A DNA stretch of 64,000 nucleotides from Brugia malayi (Eukaryota; Nematoda; Chromadorea; Rhabditida; Onchocercidae), in the NCBI RefSeq assembly GCF_000002995.4, contig NW_025062284.1, positions 816,454-880,453 on the forward strand, written 5' to 3'. The position numbers were made by a program, and so were the translations under genes. This document shows, piece after piece, positions 24,134 to 35,924 of this stretch (positions within the stretch are counted from its first letter, which is position 1; the number at the start of each line of letters is the position of its first letter). The notes below the pieces were generated by a model, which worked only from the letters and a program-made list of their open reading frames with translations, ran no database searches and was not told the origin of the DNA.

Positions 24134-24853
24134 TTGAAGTAATTTGGAAAAATGCATTTTTGTTAAAAAAGAATGGAAAAAATTTTTTGTAATCAACTGT
24201 TGCTATAGTATGTAGAATTTTTGATGCATTGTCGTGAAATTCGAAATAATCTCGCGAACCTTCAAATAATTTACAAAAAAATATCAAATAAAATTATAAT
24301 AATCCATAATACAAAAACTTATCTTAATTGAACACTGGAAATGTAAAACTGTTTCAAATTATATATCATGTAAACAAACATTATTTCAACCCTTACCTTA
24401 CTGATTTTTAAACCACTAGCATTCTGAGTAATGTTGAGGATTATAAAAGTAACGTAAAACTATTTTTTTTTTACGCGATTCCAATTGCTGGTGGTTCATT
24501 CCTACATGATATTTCTGGTGTAGAAAAGCAAATAAAAAAAAAAAAAATGGGCAAAGCAAAAGCTAAAAGCAAAAAATTTCCACTTTCTTATTGCTAAAGC
24601 AAATCATATCAGCCTAAAGTTAGTGATTTGCATTCAATCATTCTGATATCTGACTTTTAAGATCATCAACTTCCTCATCCTCATCATAGCACGCTTTTAT
24701 TAATCGTTCACTTTTTTCTCGCAAACGGTCTAATCTGTATTCTACCTCTTCAAATTTTTTCTCTTGTACAATTGACATTTTTCTCATCTATAAAAAATTT
24801 TCAACGAAATTAAAACTAGAAATGTACCCAGTATTTCTATAGTGTTATCTGTA
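24134..24853. repeat. Right arm of the 0.72-kb foldback
   Basis: Reverse complement of 22964-23684. It ends at ATAGTGTTATCTG, where YEATS4-derived sequence (matching 7440-7495 inverted) begins, so 24853 is a duplication breakpoint. Confidence 0.9.
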
Positions 24854-25676
24854 AATAAGGAATTAGACAGCAAACATGTGACCAAATAAAATATAGTCAA
24901 AATTTCGTGATTATTAATTCAAACAATATGACGCAAAATAATGAATCTTTACCGGTTTTTCATTAACGTCGACAAAATATATTCGAATTTGAATCTCAAA
25001 TTCGCCCCAACCTGTTTCGGTCACTTCATACGGCGGTTTTTCGACCACTAAAAAATAGCATAAAACTAAACATATTATTAAGCATTCTTTCTCAGTGATA
25101 TTCTATATTTTTCATATTCTTTCATATATGTATAGCAGTATAATTTCATGTCAAATACAGAAATTTTTGTGAAGAACAAAAGTTCTTCTATTTTCACTTA
25201 TGTATCTATATTATATGACAACTTCTAAATTTCATGTCCACTTTTGACGTTATAAGTTAACTCCAATTCATAAACTATAATCGTTAAGAATTGGATAAAA
25301 GTAGAATTCTAATCAAAACTAAAAGTTTGCCATTCAGCATATGAAAATGCACAATTAGATTACAAACTAAAATTATAATATCATAATAACAATGTGATAA
25401 TCTAATTAGGCTAGTTATTCCAGACAGAAAAAAAAAAAAAAAACTAATATTAAAAAAAAAAAGAAATAAATTACTTCGTGTTGCATTAGCATATGAATCG
25501 TGTAATTTGAATTGTACTTTTCGAATATACTTTGATGGATCTTCATTGTAGTAAGGTTTCACGAATACTGTCCATTCATGTGTATGCCCATCTTCTTCGC
25601 GTTTTTTACCCAAATAATGGGCAGTATTACCATAAACAATTGGTCGAATGAATATTTTATCTTTTACACGTTCCAT
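24638..25676 (-). CDS. Predicted chimera: YEATS4 exons 1-2 joined to V terminal coiled-coil exon
   Basis: Minus strand. YEATS4 exon 1 copy 25676-25475 and exon 2 copy 25047-24953 (residues 1-99, including GWGEFE) keep intact splice sites and an open frame; exons 3-5 are absent. Next on the same strand, after a would-be intron of 165 bp (donor GTAAAG, acceptor TTTTATAG), comes V's last exon 24787-24638. YEATS4 exon 2 ends in phase 0 and the V exon starts in phase 0, so splicing gives 148 aa: about two thirds of a YEATS domain plus a 49-aa charged helix. Without splicing the frame stops 12 codons into the intron. The YEATS4 upstream region (to about 26500) is also copied, so a promoter may be present. 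The YEATS fold is probably incomplete because strands from exons 3-4 are missing. It may equally be an unexpressed fragment. Confidence 0.5.
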
Positions 25677-26989
25677 CACAATTACAATAAACCATTAAGA
25701 TAGCAAATGCTACTCTTTTATCATTCGTTCCGCTCCAACCTAAATATAATTCATTATCAAATGATAATGCTAAATTTGCTAAACTTTGTTAACTTCTACG
25801 ATGAGTACTAAAGTAAGTATTAAGCAATTAAAATTAAAGTAGGATTTTAAAATGTTAACAAGACAAAAGGAATAAAGATATGAAATGCCAAATTATAAAT
25901 TTAAATACTATCATTGTAACCAATGAAATAAGTAATTAATTATTTCATTAAGTAAAGGATAAATAAATTTGGCAAAAGTAAACAAAATAATTTCACAAAT
26001 GACATATAATACTAACATTGAAAGAAAAACATTGATAGTTTACTGAAGTGCAACATTATTTCAATTTCTCATTGCAAATTTTAAACGCTGAAATTTGAAC
26101 TGATACTGATACATTTAGATTTTTCCTTTGCTATTAACAATAGTTACATGTGATCCAGTAATTTTCGAATTTTAACAAAAAAAAAATATCTTTTGAAACA
26201 GTACAGGTGATTGGAGGAAATATTTTAAAAAAAAAAAAAAAAATGCAAAAATGGTAAGAAAACAAAGATACAAAGAAATTGTTATATCACACATTGATAA
26301 GAATTTATAAGATGAAATAATGAATTATAATTGAGGAAAGTGAAGAAATAATTAAAAATGGAATGGAAGTAAAAGATATTTGAGAATAAACTGAAAAACC
26401 AATTTAACTGATAAGTGATAAGACATTAATCATTGCCTTATCTCGAATAACACTACCCCAACCGCACGGTGTCACCTTGCCAAATTCAGAATTTAAAATT
26501 TCGGTTTGGAGACGATTTGCGATTATCGCTTATACATTTGAGTGTATAATGTGTTCCTGATCGGAATAAAACCGGAATGGGGGCCATCCTGACCGAACAT
26601 TTCTGAATTTTCACTAAAAACTTTATCACATCATCATTTTAGTAATTTTTAGGCGCAAAAAAATTAATAACAATTTTTTCGATTGTCATTGAATCGATAG
26701 CATATGTGGCAAATTTTTTTTTATGGCTAATAATAGAAGCCTTTTAACACTAAAATTTAAATTTAAAAGAGATTTAATTATTAAAAAAAAATAGTTCAAT
26801 AATTTGTTTGAGAAATTTAAATGTAAGAGAATTTAATAATATAATTTTATTTATTTTCATTTAATTCAGTTAATACATATTTGTTTGATTTACTTTAAAA
26901 ATTCATACATATTTTAGTTTTTTTTTTCTCACATCTAAATATAAATTTAAACTTTAATTAAATCTTAATTCCATCTTTTTTTTTTTGTT
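25677..26989. other. Copied YEATS4 upstream region, then a dispersed block
   Basis: From 25677 to about 26500 this is the inverted counterpart of 5780-6693, including the CGCACGGTGTCACC patch and GATA-like motifs. About 26510-26989 matches, inverted, 49620-50130, with the landmarks CCATCCTGACCGAACATTTC and AATTTTTAGGCGCAAAAA. No exon is supported. Confidence 0.65.
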
Positions 26990-29100
26990 TAAATTAATTA
27001 CAGTGTTTTTGCTTGTTTAATAAAATTAACTTATAATCGAAAAATTGAATTAAAAGAGGGAAATTTTTTTTCTTTATTCCCATGAACAAATAACTGAAAT
27101 TTTAATTTTCAACTTTAAGTTTTAATTTTGTTTTTCACTTTTGTTCAGATCTAATTCTCAATTCTAAATCATAGAAAGAGCTAATTTAGAATGATAATTG
27201 TAAAAATTTTCTTCAAAAAATTTATTTTTATCTCAAATTATGAAAAATCGATAAAGTTTTTAAAGAAAAAAGTGGAATAATAAATTTTAAAAATTAAAAA
27301 ATCATTTTGAAACGGCAAATTTGCTATTTATTAATTGATAAAGAATTGAATATTCAATTATAACCTGTGCTAATAATTAATATTTATTTTGGATTTTCAT
27401 TTTATTTTCAAGAAAAAATAAAAATATAATTTATTGTAATATGCTAAAAATTATATTTTTATTTTATTACATATTTTTATTGTATTAAACTTTATTTTTA
27501 ATTTTTTTCATGAAAATAAATGAAAAATTGTCTAAAATTTCTATAATTCCTTTTTTTCTCGCAATTTTTTTTTTTAATTTTTTGTTTATTTAAATGTTAT
27601 TTATAACAAGAAATTAATTATTAATAAATTTTAAAGTTTAACTTTCAATAAAAAATAAAGGAAAATAATATAAACTCTATCATATCTAAATAAAACAAAC
27701 ATTCAATTCTATGAAATTTCTGTTATTTCATTATATTTTCAAAATAAAAATATATGAAATTAATTAATTGTATTAATTTTAAACTGAAAGTTCAAAATTT
27801 CAAATATCACCTATGCTACTAATTAACATTTATTTTAGATTTTCATTTTATTTTCATGAAAATAACAATAAAAATATAATTTATTGTAATATGCTAAAAA
27901 TTATGTAAAAACTGAGAGTTCAAATTTTTTTTATAACTTTTTTTTGTTAAATTTTTATAAAATTTTATGATAGAATTATTTTTATTTTTGCACACTTTTT
28001 TAGTAAAATATTTTAAAATTGTCATTTGATAAATAATATTTGCTAATAAATTTGTTGAGTTGTACAAAGAAAATTTTAGTAAATTTAATAAAAAATTTTA
28101 AAAGTAAAATTTTGATTTCTTTTTCCAATCATTTATTGAGCAAATATTTCTTGCAGCCGCATGTGCAGCTGCAGTTGCAGTTGCAAGTGCAATTGCATAT
28201 CTGCTTGCACATACAAATATATTAGTTTATTGATCCAATAATGACATTATTATTATTACTACTATTGCTCAAGTAGATCTAATCATTACTTACTTTCTTC
28301 TTTCACAATTACTTCTTACTTATTACTTAATATTTACTTATTGAATTGATATACATTACTTATTATTAAAATTGATGTTAGTTGATTATTTCAATCCTTA
28401 ATTCTCATTTTATACTAACTATTTGTCAAAATGATTAATTAATTTGTTTTTTTCTAATATCAAATATTTATTTGCTATATTAATTTGAATTAATGAGTGA
28501 ATTAATTAATTAAAATTAATTTATGTTATCCTATTTCAATTCAATCCCTAAGTATGTAAGTTACATTCTGTTCTGTTAATTAATTAGTACATAGAGTAGA
28601 AGTAATTTAGTTGCAGTTAAATTTTTTTTTTTTTTTTTGCTTTAAAATTACAATTTGTTGAAAAAATTTCTAATTATTACGAAGTACTTAAAATAGTTAA
28701 AAATTAAAACTAATTACTATAAATTATGGATTTAAAAATTTTAATAACTTTCGAAAACTCATAAAATTAAAAACTAAAAAACACATATTTTTAAGTAACT
28801 AATTATGTAATAAATAATAATAAAATTAGTAAAAGAAATAATATCAAATAGAAATATTAAGAAATTAAGAAACTGACAATGCTTACATTTAATTGTCATT
28901 GTCTTGTTGTCAAATATTCATTTTTGTTGTTGTTGTAGATTTATGCGTATGACATAATTAAGTATAAAATTTGAAATTATAATTTGTACTTTGTGAGCTG
29001 TTGTTAAATTGCTAAATTCATAATTAAATTTTTACATAATTAATTAACTGATTAAAATTTAATTAAATAATTTAGCTTTCCTTTAAGGCTTGTCACAGTG
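26990..29100. repeat. Inverted copy of the 2.4-4.5 kb non-coding block
   Basis: Together with U-3 this is the reverse complement of about 1437-4535, with indels. It contains the hexamer island at 28150-28213. It lacks the roughly 40-bp insertion present at 3065-3105 in the first copy, as does the 35-39 kb copy. No gene is seen. Confidence 0.8.
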
Positions 29101-29984
29101 ATGGCTTCAGAAGTGGATGCTTCATCATTGGCAAGCATCATTGAATTAAATGTTAGTGAAATATGAATAAATTTAATTAATTAATATATTTTAAGTTTTA
29201 AGTGTGATTTTAAAGTATTATCAATTTACAATTAAGGAAAAATATACCATACTTTATATTTTTTTCAAAAAATATTACATATTTTAAACCTAAAATCATT
29301 TCATAATGATAATTTCCGAATTTGAAAAGCCAAAAAACCCATTTTGCTTGTTTTTTTTAGGTTATATTTAAGTTAATAAATTTGTGATATGGTATTTTTT
29401 TAAATCGTTTATAAATTTTGAATTTTTTTTCAGGATGCGCTTGTAGATTCGGAATGGTTCTGTCCAGGTGAAATTCATTCAATAATACCAACCGGAAATA
29501 AATGGAGTAAACGGAAAAGGAAAATAGAAGCAAATAAATTTCATGATAATACACATTCAAATTGTTTATTTTATATGCGTTGGTATGAAGCATATAAAAT
29601 TCGTGCTTTAAAACAGCGATTTGTAAGTTTGCTTGCTAATTTTAATGTTTTAAAAAAAATTTTTTTAAATCAAATTTTACTTAGATTCAATATAGTTATT
29701 TTTAAAATAACAATTTTGTGAATTGAAAAAAAAGTTTTTTTTTTTTTTTTTTTTAATTTAAAATTGTAAAATTCTCGTGTACAATTGTCAAATTGTGTTA
29801 AATATTTTAGGAACAATATAAAATAGATGAAATACAATCGTTTATAAAGCAAAAAATTCAAAAAATGAATGATGTTGTAAGAGATGAAGAAATTAAATTA
29901 CGCTTAATTTCATCAGTTATTCTAAAACCGGATCATATGCAAAGTAGATTTAAATATATTACAATTCCGCATATATTACAATGA
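29101..29984 (+). pseudogene. U-3: 3'-truncated copy of U
   Basis: Exons 29101-29151, 29434-29622 and 29811 onward; splice sites are intact. Exon 3 homology stops at about 29944, after CATATGCAAAGT. The frame then runs through foreign sequence for 12 codons to TGA at 29982-29984, for a predicted 137 aa instead of 257. Exon 1 has Ile where U-1 has Ser (AAGCATCAT), as in U-2. It is convergent with V-3. Exons 4-6 are missing, so normal function is unlikely. Confidence 0.7.
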
Positions 29985-30179
29985 TAATTTCAAGCAATTC
30001 CAGTACTTCAATTATTTTAGTATTAAACCAATCTTTGAAGAGGAATTTTTCTAGTTATTTTTGTTTTGTTATAGAAATGATTTGCAATATTTGATATTAA
30101 TTAAAATAATGGGGTTATTTTTTCCATCTTATGCACTCATAGATCGTATTTATTAACTAGAAAATATCAAAAATCGTAT
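29985..30179. other. Junction patchwork between U-3 and V-3
   Basis: About 29960-30003 resembles the sequence after V exon 4 (TATATTACAATGATAATTTC, cf. 22765-22790). About 30005-30165 is the inverted counterpart of 23975-24135. Two short pieces from different places are thus joined within 200 bp. Confidence 0.65.
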
Positions 30180-30792
30180 CTTTTTCCAATATAAAACTCT
30201 TATTCCTGAGTTCTGCATTTTCATTTTTCAGTTCATCGTTTTCCTTTGTTAAATTTTCAGCAGCACGAATTATTGCAGCAATAATTTCACTTGCAAAATC
30301 CAAATTCTCAAGCAAAGTTGAGCTTTGATATCTTATATCTTCCTCATTGATTCGAAAATGCTGAGCCGTCCTTTTTAGCTCCCAAAATTGACAAAAATTT
30401 GATTTAAAAAACAATCTTAACATTATTTAACAGTTTTGAAACTCCACAAAACAATGAAAATTTCTCGAAAGAAGAAGCAAACCTGCATTACTTCTTCACA
30501 TATTTTCTTGAAAGTATCTCCTTCTCTTTCATTATTTTCCAACTGTTTAATTTCTCGGCCATGCAAGCAATCCAATAATACGCTCAAGCTTTCAAAGTTT
30601 TTCTCTGCATACTCATGCAGTATTTTCATTTTACTCGCCATTTTTTGCATTTCATCCAAACCCTTTGACCATTTCTGATTCAATTTCTGAAATCCGATTT
30701 ATAGACAACATGATGATGAATGTACTATTGTAAATAAAACGATATTCAACATTCAAATTTACTTCTTGAAGATTTTTTATATAACGCAGCAT
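30180..30792 (-). pseudogene. V-3: fragment truncated at both ends
   Basis: Minus-strand exons 30792-30763 (junction ATG, 10 aa), 30686-30483 (68 aa) and 30378 to about 30180 (most of exon 4). The coiled-coil exon breaks within the ILEK motif, and the frame then ends in unrelated sequence at 30157. It shares the junction-derived ATG with V-2 but exon 4 is closer to V-1 (HFRINEEDIRYQSS), as if the two types had exchanged sequence. The terminal exon is missing. Confidence 0.65.
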
Positions 30793-30881
30793 TTTTAAGG
30801 AATAATTGTGTGAAAAAATAAGAAATGAAATGAATTGATGAATGATCGATATTTTTTAATCAATTGAAATTTCAATAACGA

Positions 30882-31895
30882 TCAATATTTGACGGTAATG
30901 AAGCAAGCATATATCAAACCAGATATATAACCAAGTATTGTTAGCAGGATATTAATAACCAAGTCGGTACCGCAACCTTTCTCAAAAAATACACCATTAG
31001 GCTAAAAAAAAATTATTTAATTTAAAAGCAAAAAAAAAATTTAAAAATTTAAAATAAATTAACAAAAATTATCATGAATTTAATCATTAATTTAATAGAT
31101 GAAAAAAAAAATGTTTTGCTTACATAAGAAAAAAAATTTTTCTTTATAGAAGCTAAAAAAAATTTAAAAAGCACAATAGAATGAATTATTAATACTGAAT
31201 TTTAAATTAATTTGTCATTTTTTTTTTTGGATTATAAAACTTTATAAATTAAATTTACTAAATTCTTATATGTGCATAAAAAATTTTTGTTATTTTATTT
31301 CAATCTTTCAAACATTTTAGCATTCAGTTCAATTTGCACATATTTAATTGCTTAATAATATAAGTGGCGCAATTGGTATTAATTTAGAATTAATTGTGTC
31401 AGTTTTTACTATATTTTATTTTTAAACAATTATTATAATAATGGTTTTTGCAGTGATGAATTAGTGATTAATTCTAAAACCTGAATTTATTTAAAATTCA
31501 TTTAAAAAAAAATTGGAAATTGAGAAAAACTCTTATATGATGTCATCATATTCAAAAGAAAAGAATTTAATAAATAATAACAAAAGAATAAAAATGTAAA
31601 AGTGTTTTTTTTTTTTTTATCGGAGAAACAACTACGATGTTTAATTTAACAAATGAAAAAATTTTTTGAGTTATTAAATCATTTTATTGATAATTTTTCA
31701 AATTTTTAAAGTCTTATTTTTTTGATGATTTAGGTATAATAATTTGAAGGAATAAATTATATGGTAAAAATAAAAGCGAAATATATAAATTATAAAATAA
31801 TTAAATTATTTAGTTGAAAAAGGAAAAAAAAAGAAACTTACAGCTATAATTACGGAACAACATATCTTCGGGCAATCACTACAGGTCAATGGCAT
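30882..31895 (-). CDS. Pmp3/UPF0057 family membrane proteolipid, copy 3 (inverted twin of copy 2)
   Basis: Exons 31895-31842 and 31001-30882 on the minus strand encode 57 aa, the same as Pmp3-2, including the AP-NG and YIS-GLIY changes. Frame, splice sites and stop are intact. Identity with copy 2 shows that it arose by the 4.3-kb inverted duplication. Two predicted membrane spans flank the KGCGTD loop. Membrane role by family knowledge; expression unknown. Confidence 0.82.
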
Positions 31896-34476
31896 TTTTT
31901 CGTTATTAATCGATGGTAGATTGTGATAGATAAAAGATTAAAAAAAATGCCGATCACAATAATTACGACTTTTAATCAATCTGTAAATTTGGATAAATAA
32001 AAATGCAAAAAAAAAAAAACACAGTTAACAATTTTTAATTATTATTGATAAAAATAATGACAATTTAATATAATTTTACAATAATGAAATGACAGTTTTA
32101 AATATTTAAAAGTAACATATGATCAGATTATTTATCAAAAAAATAGTAACTTATTTACAAAAATAACTTATTTATCAAAAAATAAATAAATGTAAATAAT
32201 GATTTATATCAATTAATCTTATCAACTTGTTCATTTCAAAGAAAACAAAAAAAAAAAAACAAGAGAAAAATGAGAAAATTAATAGCAATCCAAAAATAAT
32301 TTCATAAACATTTGATAAATTATCATATCATCAATTTGAGATAATTGAAATTGGAAGTAAAACAATGGAAAATCGGATATTACTTTTTGATCAGGAAAAC
32401 AGGTTTTTTTTTTTCAGTTTTATGCTTGCTTGTTTTTTATTTGAATAATTAATCATACGATGAAAATGGATTTTCTTTCTGTTTTTTTCGAATTATGTAA
32501 TTTACAACAAAAATTATACTTGTTACTAAAAATAATACTCATTATTAAAAATTACTAGAATTTATACAAATCAATTATCATTAATGTCAAAGGTCCGAGG
32601 ATAGTTAATTTTGAATGAAATAAGTAATGAAAAAAAAAAAATGATTTTTAAAATTTGCATTAAAAAAAACTGAAAGTGATTAAAGAATATTTCTTTTTCT
32701 TTTTGCATAATAAAAAATTAATTTCTATAATAAATAATATTAAAAAATTAAAAAAAAACAGAAAGAGTTACACTGAGCAAATGTTTTTTTTTTTTTTTTT
32801 TTTTTTTATTTTTATTTTTTGTTCGTTAAAAATAAACTTATATTTAAAATTTAATGTAAAATTATTTTTTTCATAATTACTAAGATAAGCTTTTTTTTTT
32901 TTTTAACAGGAAAAAATCATTATAAAGTCCTATTATCAATCATAGATGATGGATAAGTAATCCGGATTTTGCATATGTCCAGTTAAGCATAAACCGGATT
33001 TGTTTGTTCTCAATCAAATTATATCACTGCTATTGTTTATAAATTTTAATTAACAAAAATTATTTCTTTGTTTACTAATCAAATAATCCTGGTGCAAGTT
33101 AGAATAATTATTAGGCAGACAGGTACAATTATGATTATTCGGCAATTAACAATGATAAAAACTTGACTGATCTATCGGAATAACAAAGTAGAGAGAAAAT
33201 TCTTCAAGTAAAAATTTTACAATTATGACTGAATTAATTTTTTTTTTTTTTTTTTTTTTGTTGCAAAATTTTCTAGACATATGAAAAAAATTTATATTAA
33301 AAATATACGAAAAAATTATATAAACTTTAAATTTATATAAATGTAAAATTATGAGAAATTAATGCAACGAATACAATTAATTAGTAATTAATTATTAATT
33401 AAATGATTACAGATGAATAGAAATTTGATCCATAATATATTAGAACATTGAAATATGGAATTGATGAAAAATTCTTCAAATAATTAAAGTTTTGTTCTGT
33501 AAATTTAAAAAGTTTTATCAAATGGTACGGCAAAAATAATCGTAAAAAAATTAGATTATTTTTTTTTTTTTTTTTATAATTTAATCTCTTTCAAATATAA
33601 ATTTTAGTGTTAAAAGGCTTCTATTATTTGTCCATAAGAAAAAAAAAAAAAAAAAAAAAAATTTGCCAACAATTTGAAAAAAAAATCCTAACAATTTGTA
33701 AAAGTTTTTGTATTTTAAAAACAAGGAAATAAATTGTAGTATTATGAAATTAAATTCTAATTAAGCGTTAGAACTATTAAAAAATAGCAATTCACTAAAA
33801 AAAAAAAAATTATTTAGAATTTAATTGATTATTTTATATGCATTGCATGGGATCTGGTCATTTGCGATGTGGTCACTTGACAGCTCAAATTAAAAAAAAG
33901 AAGAAACTAAATAATTCACATTTATTTTTAGCAAAAAAAAAAAAAAAATGAGAGGAAAGGAGGTGGAATAAAAAGTTAAATGTATAGTTTGAAGACTAAA
34001 TAAAATGTGTAATATGTAAATGTAAAGGATTGAAATTCATTCTCGATTTTACTAATTTAAAAAAAAAAAGAAAAATAAAACTATAATAAATCATATTCGT
34101 TTTCATTACTTTTAAACAAGAAAATAGAAGCATGGAACAATTAATGAATTAATTAGTTAAGTATTAGTTTATATTATAAAAAAAAATCTTACAAATTTGC
34201 ATGAATGTAAATGAGTTTAAATTTATAAAATTATCTGCTAATTTTGATAAACAATGTAATATTAGCAATTATATAACCTATAGAAGTGACGAATTACTCC
34301 TAGTATATAATCATAGTATTAGTTATCAAAAGTTAGAAAATAGAATTTTAATAAGAAAAATTTAATTATACGAATTATAAATAAAATAAAGCTGTTAACT
34401 TTCTAAATTCTAAGAAAGGTCAACTTTTTAAATTTAAAAAAAAAAAATCTCAAACTGGTCACTTTTTAATTAAATT

Positions 34477-35231
34477 ATATCACGCGACTGATATCAGCAC
34501 ATTCGAATACTGTAACTATGTGACAATTTTTGATTGATTGATCGATTGATTAGCACGTTTAACATTTAAAAATAAAGTAATTAATGCACAATGGAAATAA
34601 ATAAATAATGGAAACTTCCATTGTTTATGGAATACATTTCAAAGATTACTTTTAATATACATATATTTTTTTCAAGTTGATCGATTGATTGATTGATTAG
34701 CTGTGTATAAGAAGAGAGATCAATAAAGTAATCAATGCGCAATAAAAATAAATAATGGAATCTTTCATTGTTTATGATCAACGATTACTTTCAAAATATT
34801 TTATCTATTTAAGTAATATTGAAATGGTCATGATGATATATGGAATAGAATTACATAAAAAACTTATAACATTGCGTAATTCAGAATTAAATTAATGATA
34901 TTTTTAATTTAATTTTAATATTTAACAAAGATATTTTCTAATTTAATCTCGATCATATTTAACAAAGGTATTTTCTAATTTAGTTTTGATCATATTTAAC
35001 AAAGATATTTTACTAATTTAATTTTGATCATATTTGAACAACAAAAATATTTCATGCATTTCTAATTTAGTTTTTAGTGACATTTTTAAAATAGAAATGT
35101 CATTATGATTCCTAATATTTGTAATTTTTTTTTACTTTTACTTTTTTTTTTTTTTTTTTGAAATGATAGTCAAAAATGTACGAAATGAAATATACATTAA
35201 ATTATTGAGAGAAAAATTTTTGAAATTAAAA
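34477..35231. other. Unique region with two short tandem duplications
   Basis: A duplicated unit of about 150 bp lies at about 34530-34660 and 34680-34795 (shared ATCGATTGATTGATTAG and CATTGTTTATG). A second repeat of about 40 bp is present three times at about 34918-35036 (TATTTAACAAAGATATTTT ... TTTGATCA). No gene is seen. Confidence 0.6.
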
Positions 35232-35892
35232 CTAACATTTATTTCTTGCTTTATCAAGATTTCGATTAAAAGCATTTTGCTTTGCTTCTTCCGATATTAA
35301 CGGATTACGCTCAAAAAATGTTTTTAATTGTTGAAATTCCGCCACATATTCCTTAAAAAAACAAAAAAAAAAAAAAAAAAAAAAATGGGAGAAGAAAAAC
35401 TATTTCTTAATTTCAAATTTTGGAAAGAAAAATTTTAAATTTTAATCATTTCAAAACATTTTCTTAGTTTCTTATTTTTCTTTTCACTTCAAAAATTTAA
35501 ATTTCTGTTAAACATTTTTAATAAAATGGTAAATTTTTTTTAAAATTTTTGTGCTAATTTGTGCAAAAATTTAAATTTCATTTGAAGATAAATTTCATTG
35601 TGAGAATTTGATCGATAAATGAAATTCACTGCTCTATATTTTGGGATAATTTTGTCGAGAAAATTGACTTAATATTTTAAAAAGCAAGTTTAATTTTAGG
35701 AAATTTTACCGATAAATGAGGTGTTATTGTGCCAGGTTCAATAATAAATGAATATTTAACCATTTCAGCCATTGAAGAAGCAAAATTATTTATCCTTTCA
35801 AGCATTCGACAATAAAATTCGCTACTCTGTTCGGTCCAATTTGATAATGGATCAGCCTATATGACAATTGATATTTATTTTAATTACAAATT

Positions 35893-35924
<32 letters not shown>

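Larger units (their letters stand above)
30180..34476. repeat. Right arm of the 4.3-kb inverted repeat
   Basis: Reverse complement of 18391-22717, separated from it by 7.5 kb. Differences are mainly homopolymer lengths and scattered substitutions. From 31896 to 34476 it holds no gene. Confidence 0.9.

Noticed and set aside
28040..28225. Gln/Leu-repeat open frame, recurring in the flank copies
   Set aside because: Arises from the hexamer island plus A/T flank; the repeat unit number changes between copies and the frame is not kept in all.
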